Source of the DNA: Ardenticatenaceae bacterium
GTDB taxonomy: Bacteria; Chloroflexota; Anaerolineae; Promineifilales; Promineifilaceae
Reading direction: 5' to 3'
DNA length: 51,117 nt
Assembly (NCBI GenBank): GCA_020634215.1
Contig: JACKCD010000041.1
Location: 1-51,117, forward strand
Part shown: piece after piece, positions 7,869 through 16,268 of the stretch
Numbering within the stretch: the stretch's first letter is position 1
Layout of the letters: each line of letters starts with the position of its first letter
Program-made: the position numbers and the translations under genes
The notes under the pieces: model-generated
Databases searched by the model: none
The model's input: the letters and a program-made list of their open reading frames with translations, nothing else
Told to the model about the DNA's origin: nothing

Positions 7869-8588
7869 ATGGATCATTTTCAGGAAATTTATGCCACCAA
7901 AGCGGCGGCCTATGAGGCAATGGTTGCTACAGAAGATTATCAGGGGAATATTTTACCGGCGCTGGAAAAAATACGGCCGTTTTCCCAAACCGACATCATT
8001 GAGCTAGGCACCGGTACAGGGCGACTGGTCTGTATGTTGGCTCCGTATGCCCGCACCATTCGCGCCTACGACGGCTCGGCCCACATGCTGGCGGTGGCAA
8101 CGGAAAAATTAGCAAAGATGGGGGTGTTGGGTAAGGGGGTAGAAACGGCCGTTTCCCCCAACCATGCCCTACCTGCCCCCACTGCCAGTGCTGACATCGC
8201 TATCGCTGGTTGGAGCCTTGCCCACTGCGTCGGCTGGTTTCCCGAAAGCTGGCGCGACGAAATCAACGCCGCCCTCAGCGAAATGCGCCGCGTCCTGCGC
8301 CCTGGCGGCACGCTCATGTTGCTGGAAACGCTTGGCACCGGCTTTGAAACCCCCACCCCGCCTACCGCAGGGCTGGCTGAACTGTATCGCTGGTGGGAAA
8401 ACGACCACGGCTTCCAATCCGCCTGGATTCGTACCGATTACCAATTTGCCTCACCCGCCGAAGGTGCCTACCTAACTCGCTTTTTCTTTGGCGACGAGCT
8501 GGCCGACCGCATTTTACGCGATCAATTGACTGTTTTGCCAGAGTGTACGGGCATTTGGTGGTGGACAAAAGAGGACAGCAAGAATTAG
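7869..8588 (+). CDS. Class I SAM-dependent methyltransferase
   Basis: A 239-residue Rossmann-fold methyltransferase. Motif I is IIELGTGTGR (residues 43-52), the acidic ribose ligand is Asp68 in YDGS, and motif IV/V lie in ADIAIAGWSLAHCVGW and MRRVLRPGGTLMLLETLG. The overall pattern matches the UbiE/Methyltransf_11 group of small-molecule methyltransferases. The substrate cannot be inferred. It is translationally close to DUF1304 (2-bp gap) and is the last gene of the three-gene run; a long palindrome follows. Confidence 0.85.
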   Translation: MDHFQEIYATKAAAYEAMVATEDYQGNILPALEKIRPFSQTDIIELGTGTGRLVCMLAPYARTIRAYDGSAHMLAVATEKLAKMGVLGKGVETAVSPNHALPAPTASADIAIAGWSLAHCVGWFPESWRDEINAALSEMRRVLRPGGTLMLLETLGTGFETPTPPTAGLAELYRWWENDHGFQSAWIRTDYQFASPAEGAYLTRFFFGDELADRILRDQLTVLPECTGIWWWTKEDSKN

Positions 8589-8610
8589 CGGTGTGTTCCC
8601 GTGAGTTGAC

Positions 8611-8648
8611 ATTGAAGATCAGAGCGTGATCACGCTCTAATCTTCAAT
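8611..8648. terminator. 38-bp near-perfect palindrome, possible terminator
   Basis: ATTGAAGATCAGAGCGTGAT and its near-complement run to 8648 with a single mismatch pair and effectively no loop (GTGATCAC centre). It lies 22 bp after the methyltransferase stop and ends 5 bp before the next start. It could be an attenuator or terminator without U-tract, or a dyad operator for the next gene. Confidence 0.5.
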
Positions 8649-8653
8649 CTGCA

Positions 8654-10057
8654 ATGGCTATGATTATTTTACAAACGGCCGTTTCCCTGGCCGACCCCCA
8701 TATCTGTTCCGATGCCCGTAACCGGCTCAACCTGCTCACCGCCATCTTCGATGCCCTGGTGCAACGCGATGCCCACGGCCGCTTTGCCCCCGCCCTCGCC
8801 ACCCATTGGCATCTGGCCGACGATGCCCACACCTGGACTTTTACCCTGCGTGATGACGTGGTGTTTCACAATGGCGCAACCCTCACCCCGGCCGATGTGG
8901 TGGCTTCACTGCGTCGCGCCTGCGACCCTAGCGTGGGGGGCGAGTTTGGCACGGAAGGGGTGTGGACCAGCTATTTGGGGGATGCGGAGATGGCGGTGGC
9001 GGGAGAAACGGCCGTTTGTGTCACCACTGCTCGACCCATGGCCGACCTGCTCGACCTGCTTGTTGCCATTCCCATTGTGCCGCAAAACGCCCTGGCCGAT
9101 TTGCCCCACCGGCTGGTGGGCAGTGGCCCCTACCAACTGGTGGCACACGGGGAAAACGAGGTCGTATTGGAGCCATTTCCCCACTGTCGCACTCGGTGGA
9201 CTGCCGCCCATTCCCGCCTTATCTGGCGCAGCGAACCCGACGCTGCCCAAAGGTTGGCGGCACTGCTGTCGGGCAAAGCTGACTTGGTGATGGATTTTTC
9301 GCAACAGCAGGCGAATGCGGTGGAGGCTGCCGGAGGGAAAAAGCTGGTGCAGTCGAGCAATCTGTGCGTGGCGTTTTTGTTCAATATTCAGCATGGCCCC
9401 GCCACCGACAAGCGGGTGCGGCAGGCGATCAACTATGCGGTCAATGTTGAGCGGATGATTGACCTGGCGCGGCCGGCTGCTTCTCCACTTAATGGCCCCC
9501 TCACCCCCCACCATTTTGGCTGTGACCCGTGGCTCGCCCCCTATCCTTATGACCCGGTCAAAGCCAAAATGCTGTTGGCCGAAGTGGGGTTCAGCGGCAA
9601 GCTGGTGATTGATGTGCCGCAAACGCTGCCAGATGAAGCACCGCTGCTGGGTGAGCTGTTGGTGGAGAATTTAACGGCCGTTGGTGTTGAAGTCGAACTT
9701 CGCCACTACACCGACCGCGTTGCTTACGCCCATATGGTTAAAGCCAAACAAATCCACGACGCTTGCTGTTTCGACTCTAGCCCCCTCAGCACCTACCGTG
9801 TTCTGCGCGAAAAGTTGAATTCCGATACGGCCGGCCCCTGGTGGCAAGGGTACCACAACCCCCAGGTCAACCAACTGCTCAACCAAGCCAGCCGCACTGT
9901 CAACCCCACCCAGCGGCAAAGCATCTACCGCACCGCTTACCGCCTCCTCCACGACGATGCCCCCTGGCTTTTCCTTTACCACCCCACCTACTTCTGGGGA
10001 GCCAGCCAACAGGTGGGAACAATCCCAACGACTCCCGAAGGATTGATCCGGCTGTAG
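8654..10057 (+). CDS. Family 5 solute-binding protein (SBP_bac_5) without signal peptide
   Basis: 467 residues with the peptide/nickel-binding SBP_bac_5 pattern: LTAIFDALVQRDAHGRFAP near residue 30, HTWTFTLRDDVVFHNGATLTPADVV near 70, VRQAINYAVN near 260, and a C-terminal LLHDDAPWLFLYHP. Members normally bind oligopeptides, nickel-chelates or similar for an ABC importer. This one begins directly with mature domain sequence (MAMIILQTAVSLADPH) and has neither lipobox nor signal peptide, and no permease or ATPase gene is adjacent. It may be cytoplasmic, like the SgrR-type ligand domains, or its leader has been lost. It converges on nfeD with an 7-bp gap. Confidence 0.8.
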   Translation: MAMIILQTAVSLADPHICSDARNRLNLLTAIFDALVQRDAHGRFAPALATHWHLADDAHTWTFTLRDDVVFHNGATLTPADVVASLRRACDPSVGGEFGTEGVWTSYLGDAEMAVAGETAVCVTTARPMADLLDLLVAIPIVPQNALADLPHRLVGSGPYQLVAHGENEVVLEPFPHCRTRWTAAHSRLIWRSEPDAAQRLAALLSGKADLVMDFSQQQANAVEAAGGKKLVQSSNLCVAFLFNIQHGPATDKRVRQAINYAVNVERMIDLARPAASPLNGPLTPHHFGCDPWLAPYPYDPVKAKMLLAEVGFSGKLVIDVPQTLPDEAPLLGELLVENLTAVGVEVELRHYTDRVAYAHMVKAKQIHDACCFDSSPLSTYRVLREKLNSDTAGPWWQGYHNPQVNQLLNQASRTVNPTQRQSIYRTAYRLLHDDAPWLFLYHPTYFWGASQQVGTIPTTPEGLIRL

Positions 10058-10064
10058 CACAATT

Positions 10065-11396
10065 TTATGGCACCTTGGACCCAACTTTCTTGACGTGCAG
10101 CGTAAACCCGTTTAGTGATTTGACCACTACCTTGGCTCCTGCGTCCAACGGTTCATCCGACTGTGCCCGCCACAGTTCGCCGTTGACCAAGACCGAACCC
10201 TGATAAACGCTCTCACTATCGGTGGCAACCAGCGGCTGGCGCACAGGGCCAAGCTGCCCCACCAGCCCTTCGGCACCGGTGATGACAGGGGCGCGCCGGA
10301 TGCGGATGGCGGCAAAAATGATGAAGGCAAAGAAGCCGGCCGTAAACAGGGTGATGCCAATCGCGCCAGGAATGGAAAGGCGGATGAAGTCGGGAGAGCT
10401 GGGGGAGTTAAACAGGACGAGCAGCCCGGCAAAAAGGGAAAGCACGCCCCCCACGCCCAAAACGCCGTGCGTGGGGGTAAACGCTTCGGTGATCAGCAGG
10501 ATAAAGGCCAGGGCGATAAGACCGAGGCCAAGATAGTTGACGGGTAGCTGGCCGAAGCCATAAAGTGCCAGCGCAATGCAGAGGATGCCGACAATGCCGG
10601 GGGCACCAAAGCCGGGGTGGGTGACTTCAAAGATGAGGGCTTGGGCACCGATGGTGATGAGGATGCCGAGCAGGAGCGGGTTGGTGAGAGCGGCGAGGAT
10701 GCGTTCGGTGAGGGTGAGGGTTAACGGCCGTTTATCCACCCCACTCGTCTGTAACACCACCTCCCGCCCATCCACCGCTACAGCCAGCCCGTCAATCTCA
10801 GCCAGCAGTTGGTCGTTATCGTCGGCAACCAGGTCAATCAGCCCCAGTTCCAATGCCTCATCAGCGGTGACGGCACGGGCATCTTCAATCATGGCCTCGG
10901 CCACAGCTACCGCCTCATCCCCGCGCCGTGCCGTCAGCGTCCGCATCGTCGCCTTCAAATCCTCTACCTGCTTGCGGTAGAGCGTTTCGCCAATGTCGCT
11001 GCCGTCGCCGTTAATGGGCGAGGCCGCCCCAATGACGGTGCCGGGCGACATGGCGGCCACGTGGGCAGCGGCTGTAATCACGCTGCCGGCCGATGCTGCC
11101 TGCCCGCCTTCAGGCGTAATGTAAACAATAATGGGCACGGTGGCGTTGCGAAACAACTGCACAATGTTAATGGTGGCACCTAGATCGCCGCCGGGGGTGT
11201 CGAGGTTGATGAGAACGGCCGTTAATCCCTCTGCCTCGGCCGTGACCAAACCCCGTTCAAAATAGCTTGCCGTTGTTTGCGAAATGATGCCATCATAATT
11301 CAGCACCAAAATCTCACCTTTAGTCTGCGCTCGCACAAGGCCAACGCTGACAAAGCAGATGAGCAACACAATGAGTAAGCGCACGTAGGTAGACAT
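10065..11396 (-). CDS. NfeD-like membrane-bound serine protease (ClpP-class), long form
   Basis: 443 residues: signal peptide or anchor at 5-22, a ClpP-like protease domain at about 27-215, five or so membrane helices at 230-370 and a C-terminal NfeD OB-fold domain at about 380-443 (GAEGLVGQLGPV... VLVNGELWRA). The catalytic Ser is Ser102 in QAASAGS and the Lys of the dyad is Lys142 or Lys148. The domain order is that of long NfeD proteins, which cut membrane proteins such as stomatin/p-stomatin at their hydrophobic end. No stomatin gene is next to it, which is unusual because the two are normally paired. Good ribosome site GGGAG before ATG 11396. Confidence 0.9.
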   Translation of the reverse strand: MSTYVRLLIVLLICFVSVGLVRAQTKGEILVLNYDGIISQTTASYFERGLVTAEAEGLTAVLINLDTPGGDLGATINIVQLFRNATVPIIVYITPEGGQAASAGSVITAAAHVAAMSPGTVIGAASPINGDGSDIGETLYRKQVEDLKATMRTLTARRGDEAVAVAEAMIEDARAVTADEALELGLIDLVADDNDQLLAEIDGLAVAVDGREVVLQTSGVDKRPLTLTLTERILAALTNPLLLGILITIGAQALIFEVTHPGFGAPGIVGILCIALALYGFGQLPVNYLGLGLIALAFILLITEAFTPTHGVLGVGGVLSLFAGLLVLFNSPSSPDFIRLSIPGAIGITLFTAGFFAFIIFAAIRIRRAPVITGAEGLVGQLGPVRQPLVATDSESVYQGSVLVNGELWRAQSDEPLDAGAKVVVKSLNGFTLHVKKVGSKVP

Positions 11397-11683
11397 AATT
11401 TTCTCCCAGAGGCCAATTGAATAGTTCTCTTATATGTATCATACAGCCGTCACAAGAAGAAACAAGCCCCGGCTGTGAACTTTTTGTGTGCTTCTCATGA
11501 TTAGGCCGTAGGTGGGAAAACGGCCGTTTGCTTCCGCTACCATCAACTATCTGTCCCAAACCAATCATCCATTCAAAACCTGCTTTGGGTCATTTTATCA
11601 GGCATAGCCCAAACGCTTGGGTATTGACTCCTGACCCTGAAAGGAACAACGGTATCATCCCTCTATTCAAGCAACTTTTGTTC
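11397..11683. other. Intergenic region with nfeD promoter area
   Basis: No gene is seen. On the minus strand TTGTGA and TATGAT/TATAAG boxes lie about 40-60 bp before nfeD. One AACGGCCGTT copy (11519) sits between genes here, one of the few intergenic ones. The IS630 element begins at the right end. Confidence 0.4.
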
Positions 11684-11685
11684 TA

Positions 11686-12852
11686 TACTCAAAATTAAAT
11701 GTAACCCATAGTTTCTGGTAAACTAACAGGAAACACAACAAAGTGAGAAAGGCCGCATGTTAAGACCAGATTGTGCAAAATGGAATCAGACCCTATCAGA
11801 CCTGCAAAAATTAGCGGTGACCGCTGAACACCCCAGAAGCCGCGAACGATTCCAGGCGTTGTACGAAATAGGTAGCCAACATACGAATGCCACACAATGG
11901 GCGCGTGCCATTGGGCGGGATGACCAGACGGTCATGGGTTGGGTACATCGCTACAATGCCGAAGGGCAGGCATCCTTTACAAGCATAATGGGGTCGCTCC
12001 CCTTTTACCTCGGAGCAGGAAGCAGAAATAACCGAGTGCGTCAGAACCGCATCTCCCGCTGGATCGCTCTGCGGGACATCGTTGGACATTAAAGAAGGTC
12101 ATCAAGCTGGTCGAACAACAAACCGGCAGTAAATCAGCCGGGTAAGGCTCGAACCATGTTGCAACAAACCAGGCCTCAGTTGGAAAAAGTGCAAAAACTT
12201 TGCTTGCCAAGGCAAACCCAGAGCAAAGAGCGGCGTATGCGGCGCAGTTGGAGGATTTGTTCGTTGCCATGTGTGCTGATAAAGCTCGTCTAATCTACAT
12301 TGACGAGGTTCATCTCCATCAGGATATGGTTTAGGCTACAGTTGGTCAACCAAGGGTCAGGCCGACTGGGTGCCCAGCTCCAGTCCCCTGGACTCTCAGC
12401 CAAACTCAATTGGTATGGTGCCTACGATTTTACCCAAGGTCAGTGCTTCCTTTGGCAAAACGGTCGCTGCAACAGCGATAACACGGTCGCGTTCTTGCAA
12501 GCATTATCCGAGTGGCTTGGAAAAGCAAGCAAACCGTTTATATCATCATGGATGGCGCACCGTGGCATCGTTCCCACTTGGTTGCCACAACTGCTGACCA
12601 ACTTGGGGTTGAATTGATTCGCTTGCCAGCCTACAGTCCAGACCTCAACCCAATTGAAGGGCTTTGGAAGTGGATGCGGGAAGAGGTGACGCAACGGTAT
12701 TGTCATCCTTCACTTTCGGCCTTAGCTGATGCCTGTCATGCTTTTATTGAGCGCATTAACCTTGACCCGAATCGGCTGATTCAGCGTCTTTGGCCTAAAT
12801 TTGACCTCGACCCTGATTATGAAAAACTATTGGTTTCAAATTGATTTGAGTA
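11686..12852 (+). mobile_element. IS630-family insertion sequence, degenerate
   Basis: Terminal inverted repeats are visible: TATACTCAAAATTAAAT at the left (from 11684) against the complement TATACTCAAATCAATTT at the right (to 12854). Both ends are flanked by TA (11684-11685 and 12853-12854), the target duplicated by IS630/Tc1 elements. The length of about 1.17 kb is normal for the family. The single transposase gene inside is broken by frameshifts. The element has no copy of AACGGCCGTT. Confidence 0.8.
11757..12844 (+). pseudogene. IS630-family transposase, frameshifted
   Basis: The fragments together cover a whole IS630 transposase. An N-terminal helix-turn-helix (EIGSQHTNATQWARAIGRDD) is in one frame; the DDE core with LIYIDEVHLHQD, WYGAYDFTQGQCFLW and VYIIMDGAPWHRS is split over others; and the C-terminal LPAYSPDLNPIEGLWKWMREEV, including the last catalytic Glu, is intact in the frame ending at 12844. 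At least four frame changes lie between about 12000 and 12520. The product cannot be functional as read, unless the indels are sequencing errors (see finding on the 11.75-14.02 kb block). Confidence 0.8.
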
Positions 12853-13231
12853 TAAAGTACCTATCCTAAAAAAGTTACCTAAAAACATTGTTGAGCCATC
12901 ATAGATTGGTTGTGGTTGCATACCCGACCCACTGCTCCATAGACTAGAGGGAAAGCTGAATCATGGTACCTTGCTGTGTGGGAAGAATACGTTCCACATG
13001 CCTCTCAAGCCTCTTTTGTTTGTGTTTCCTCGCTTGTTCTCCAAAATCAAGACCACGCTTTTTTTGTGCATGTGCTTAGTCGCCGGCAGCAGGTCACGGC
13101 TGCTAGTCGGACAGTAAGGCATCGCCCCTCAATCGTATCCATTTTCTGCTACAAACAGTGCAGAAACCTATACCTGCTTTAACAACTATGATGCAGCCTT
13201 TGCGGCTGTTACCTGTCCCTAGGAGGCTGGC
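12853..13231. other. Intergenic region, nothing recognised
   Basis: About 380 bp right of the IS element with no convincing coding signal on either strand and no obvious repeat. It carries an AGGAGG ribosome site at its right end that belongs to the next, broken gene. Confidence 0.4.
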
Positions 13232-13745
13232 ATGAAGCAAAAAGCGATTGTGATCTTGCTGCTCCTCTTGCTGTTGGCGGCCACCACGCTGGTCGGTGCC
13301 CATAGCGGCGGCAGCTTTGACCTGAAGCGTGCATTGCGGTGGACGGAGGGGCGGGAAAAGCAAGGCGGCGCGTTTGGCCTGCACGGCACCATCGGCCAGC
13401 CAGACGCGGGGACGCTGGCGGCCAGCTAACTTCACGCTTCACGGTGGCTTGGCAATGCTTGGCGGCGGCGGTGGCGACACCAGCTATTGCCGCCAGTGGC
13501 AACGGCGATGTGGCTCAGCTGGACGGGTGGGGCGATGGCCCAATGTTTATCGCGCCAGCAACGACCGTATTTACGCCTAGCACAGCCTACGCCAGCGGTG
13601 TCGGCAGCAGTTGGAGCGATGGGGGCGTTGGGCAACCCGGCAGCAAACTATGCCCATATCATCCCGCGCCAGCGGCTGGCTGTGGCGAATCGGCCAACAG
13701 CCAGCGGCTGGGGAGGAGTGATTTTGTGATGGTGCCGGGGAGTTA
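13232..13745 (+). pseudogene. Secreted protein remnant, frameshifted
   Basis: Begins with a convincing start (CTAGGAGGC, ATG 13232) and signal peptide (MKQKAIVILLLLLLLAATTL), followed by a repeat type common in secreted Chloroflexota proteins: GGAFGLHGTIGQPDAGTL and then, in another frame, FTLHGGLAML. The downstream frame 13507-13745 reads WGDGPMFIAPATTVFTP and GRSDFVMVPGS. No single frame is longer than about 100 codons but the pieces are collinear, so this is one gene with several indels. The function is unknown; probably exported to the cell surface. Confidence 0.55.
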
Positions 13746-13787
13746 GGCGGAGATTGGTTATTGGTGATTGGCGGTATAATTTGGCTC

Positions 13788-14974
13788 ATGGAAATCAAAT
13801 CAATGGTGAAAGCCTCGCCAGCCTTTATCTGCATACCCTTTGCCGCCATCGCTGCTCTACTGCGATTTCAACACCTACACCAGCCAGAGCAGCTTGCAGG
13901 CTGATTATGCGGCGGCGTTGGCGGCGGAGGTGGCGCAGGCAGGTGAGCTTGCAAGGCATATTACGGCCATAGGCCAGCGGCACACGCTGTCTTTTTGGCG
14001 GCGGTACGCCATCGCTGATGACCCCGGCCGAGTTGGAGCTGATTTTAACGGCCGTTTCCCACAACTTCACCCTCCACCCCGCCGCCGAGATCAGCATGGA
14101 GGCCAATCCGGGGACGGTGGATGAGGCGTATTTAACGGCCGTTCGTGCCCTTGGTATCAATCGGCTCAGCTTTGGCGTGCAGAGTGTGATTCCCAGCGAG
14201 TTGGCACTGCTGGAGCGGGAGCATGATTTTGCCACCGTCATTCGCGCCGTGGCGCAGGCGCGGGCGGCGGGGTTTGACAACTTCAACCTGGATTTGATTT
14301 ATGGGGTGCCGGGGCAAACGCTGGCATCGTGGCAAGAAAGTGTGGAAGCGGTGCTGACGCTGCACCCGACCCACTTCAGCCTCTACTGCCTGACGATTGA
14401 GCCGGGAACGCCCATGCAGCGGTGGTTGGAAAACGGCCGTTTTGCCCCCCCCGACCCCGATCTCGCCGCCGAGCAGTACGAATGGGCAGCACGGCGGCTG
14501 GCCGCCGCCGGTTTTGACCATTACGAAATCTCCAATTGGGCCTTGCCGGGGTGGCAGTGCGAACACAACCTCACCTATTGGCGCAACCTGCCCTATTTGG
14601 GGCTGGGAGCCGGGGCGCACGGCTACGCCGCCGAGCAGCGATACCACATTGTGCGCCAGCCCCGTGTCTATTTGCGCCGCATGGCCGAAGGGCAGCCCGC
14701 TGCTTACCCGCTGACAGCAGCCGTAGCCGACAGCCACCACCTGACGCGGGCGGAGGCGATGGCCGACACGGTGATGACGCAGCTTCGTTTGCTGCATGAG
14801 GGGCTGGACTTGGCCGCGTTCGCCAAGACCTTTGGTGAATCATTACAAGCGGCGTTTCCGGGTGAGGTAGAGCGGCTGACGGAGTGGGGGTTGGTGTGGG
14901 AGAAAAACGGCCGTTTGCTGCTGACTGAGCAGGGTCGTTTTCTTAGTAATCAGGTTTTTTATCGGTTTGTGTAG
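13788..14974 (+). pseudogene. hemW: HemW-like radical SAM protein with frameshifts in first 200 bp
   Basis: From 14018 to 14974 a long intact frame reads as HemW (formerly annotated as oxygen-independent coproporphyrinogen oxidase): EISMEANPGT, INRLSFGVQS, FDNFNLDLIYGVPGQT, HYEISNWALPG and GLGAGAHGY. The N-terminus is also present but scattered. SLYLH and CRHRCS are in one frame, IPF in a second, CDFNTYTSQSSLQADYAAALAAEV in a third and FFGGGTPSLMTPAE back in the first. Together they restore the radical SAM CxxxCxxC site (IPFC-RHRC-SYC). At least four one- or two-base indels are needed. HemW is a haem chaperone in bacteria. Either the gene is dead or the assembly is faulty here. The start is uncertain. 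The 3' end overlaps the MOSC gene by 32 bp. Confidence 0.75.
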
Positions 14975-15611
14975 ACCGCAATTCGTGCAGCAGCTTTTCC
15001 TTATATTGACGGTCACGAATGGCAATGGGGGCATTTAGGTACCGGCGAAGCGTCGCCTCGCTATGATCTGGTTCAAAAAACTCCCGAAACATCTCCAATA
15101 CAGAAATTCGACCACCGTTGTAGCTTTGATAGGCTACAGAATCACCGGCATTGACATAACCCTCCTGCAAAACGCGACAATATACGCCCGGCCGCTCCGC
15201 CGCCCGAAACGTCTTGAGAAACCTCTTGTCTTGCATTCGTGCCGCCAACGTCACGCAAGGAATACGAGGGGCTGTCACCTCCAGCACGATTTCGCCGATA
15301 CGGAATTGATCGCCCACAAACAGTTGACCGCTTTCCAGGTCGGAAATAGTCAGGTTTTCTCCAAACGTACCGGGCACAAGCGGCTGCCCCAGGCTGTGTT
15401 CCCACCATGCGTAATCGTTAGCCCCATAAACATAAACTGCCTGATCAACCCCGCCATGATTTTCGGTATCGCAAATGGCATCGCCCACCAGCCCCACGGC
15501 TGTCACATAAACAGATGCAGCAGCGGGTTCTTTGAAAATGCCCGTTTTGCCAGATGGCTTGCCGTTTTGGATGGCTCTTACCGTGCCAACGTTCACACTG
15601 AGAACTCTCAT
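14943..15611 (-). CDS. MOSC domain protein (YiiM-like)
   Basis: A 222-residue MOSC-domain protein. GLVGDAICDTENHGGVDQAVYVYG, PGTFGENLTISDL and APRIPCVTLAARM are the family landmarks; the Cys in RIPC is the conserved sulphur-carrying candidate. YiiM/MOSC proteins handle molybdenum cofactor and reduce N-hydroxylated compounds. ATG 15611 is preferred over an upstream frame start at 15659 because MRVLSVNVG is the usual N-terminus. It is divergent from mobA with only 72 bp between, so both cofactor-related genes likely share a regulatory region. Convergent with hemW, overlapping by 32 bp. Confidence 0.85.
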   Translation of the reverse strand: MRVLSVNVGTVRAIQNGKPSGKTGIFKEPAAASVYVTAVGLVGDAICDTENHGGVDQAVYVYGANDYAWWEHSLGQPLVPGTFGENLTISDLESGQLFVGDQFRIGEIVLEVTAPRIPCVTLAARMQDKRFLKTFRAAERPGVYCRVLQEGYVNAGDSVAYQSYNGGRISVLEMFREFFEPDHSEATLRRYLNAPIAIRDRQYKEKLLHELRSTQTDKKPDY

Positions 15612-15683
15612 TTTGTTTTCCACCTTTGCCAAGCTATAACTACATGAGAAGTCTATCATAAAGAGGTAGTGAGAGGTGCTAAC

Positions 15684-16268
15684 ATGACAAAAGTGACGGT
15701 AGCTATCCTGGCTGGAGGCAAAAGCAGCCGCATGGGGCGGGATAAGTCGTTTGTGGAATTAAACGGCCGTTTTCTCATCCACCACGTCCTCGACAGCATC
15801 CAAGGGCTGGGGGACGAACAGATCCTCATCACCAACAAACCCAACGACTACGCCTTTTTGGAACTGCCGATGTTTGCAGATGTTTACCCCGATCATGGGT
15901 CGCTGGGGGGGATTTATACGGCCGTTTACCACGCCAGCCATCCCCACACATTGGTTATCGCCTGTGACATGCCGTGGCTTAAACGGCCGTTGCTCCAACA
16001 CATGCTCAACCAGCGCCACACCGCCCATGTCGTTGTGCCGCGCTGGGACAAATACCCCGAACCGCTCCACGCCGTCTACAGCAAGGCGTGTTTGCCCGCC
16101 ATCGAAGAAAAGCTGCAGGCCCAGCAACTCAAAATCACCAGCTTCTTTGGTCGCGTTTCCGTCCACTTTGTGGAGCGCGACACCATTGCCCAGTTTGACC
16201 CGGCCGGGCAATCGTTTACCAACCTCAACACGCCCGATGAATTACAGGGGGCGCAGGCAAAACGTTAA
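15684..16268 (+). CDS. mobA: Molybdenum cofactor guanylyltransferase MobA
   Basis: 194 residues. The nucleotide-binding signature is ILAGGKSSRMGRDKSF (8-23), followed by DHGSLGGIYTA near 75, the metal-binding ACDMPWL near 98 and EPLHAVYSK near 130. MobA transfers GMP from GTP to molybdopterin to give the MGD form used by DMSO-reductase family enzymes. Start ATG 15684 has GAGAGG upstream; a start 15 bp earlier is possible. Three palindrome copies or variants fall in this small gene (15762, 15982, variant at 15920). Its end overlaps the end of the convergent GH95 gene by 4 bp. Confidence 0.9.
   Translation: MTKVTVAILAGGKSSRMGRDKSFVELNGRFLIHHVLDSIQGLGDEQILITNKPNDYAFLELPMFADVYPDHGSLGGIYTAVYHASHPHTLVIACDMPWLKRPLLQHMLNQRHTAHVVVPRWDKYPEPLHAVYSKACLPAIEEKLQAQQLKITSFFGRVSVHFVERDTIAQFDPAGQSFTNLNTPDELQGAQAKR

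Noticed and set aside
12976..13182. 68-codon frame right of the IS element
   Set aside because: No ribosome site, low-complexity composition and no recognisable pattern.
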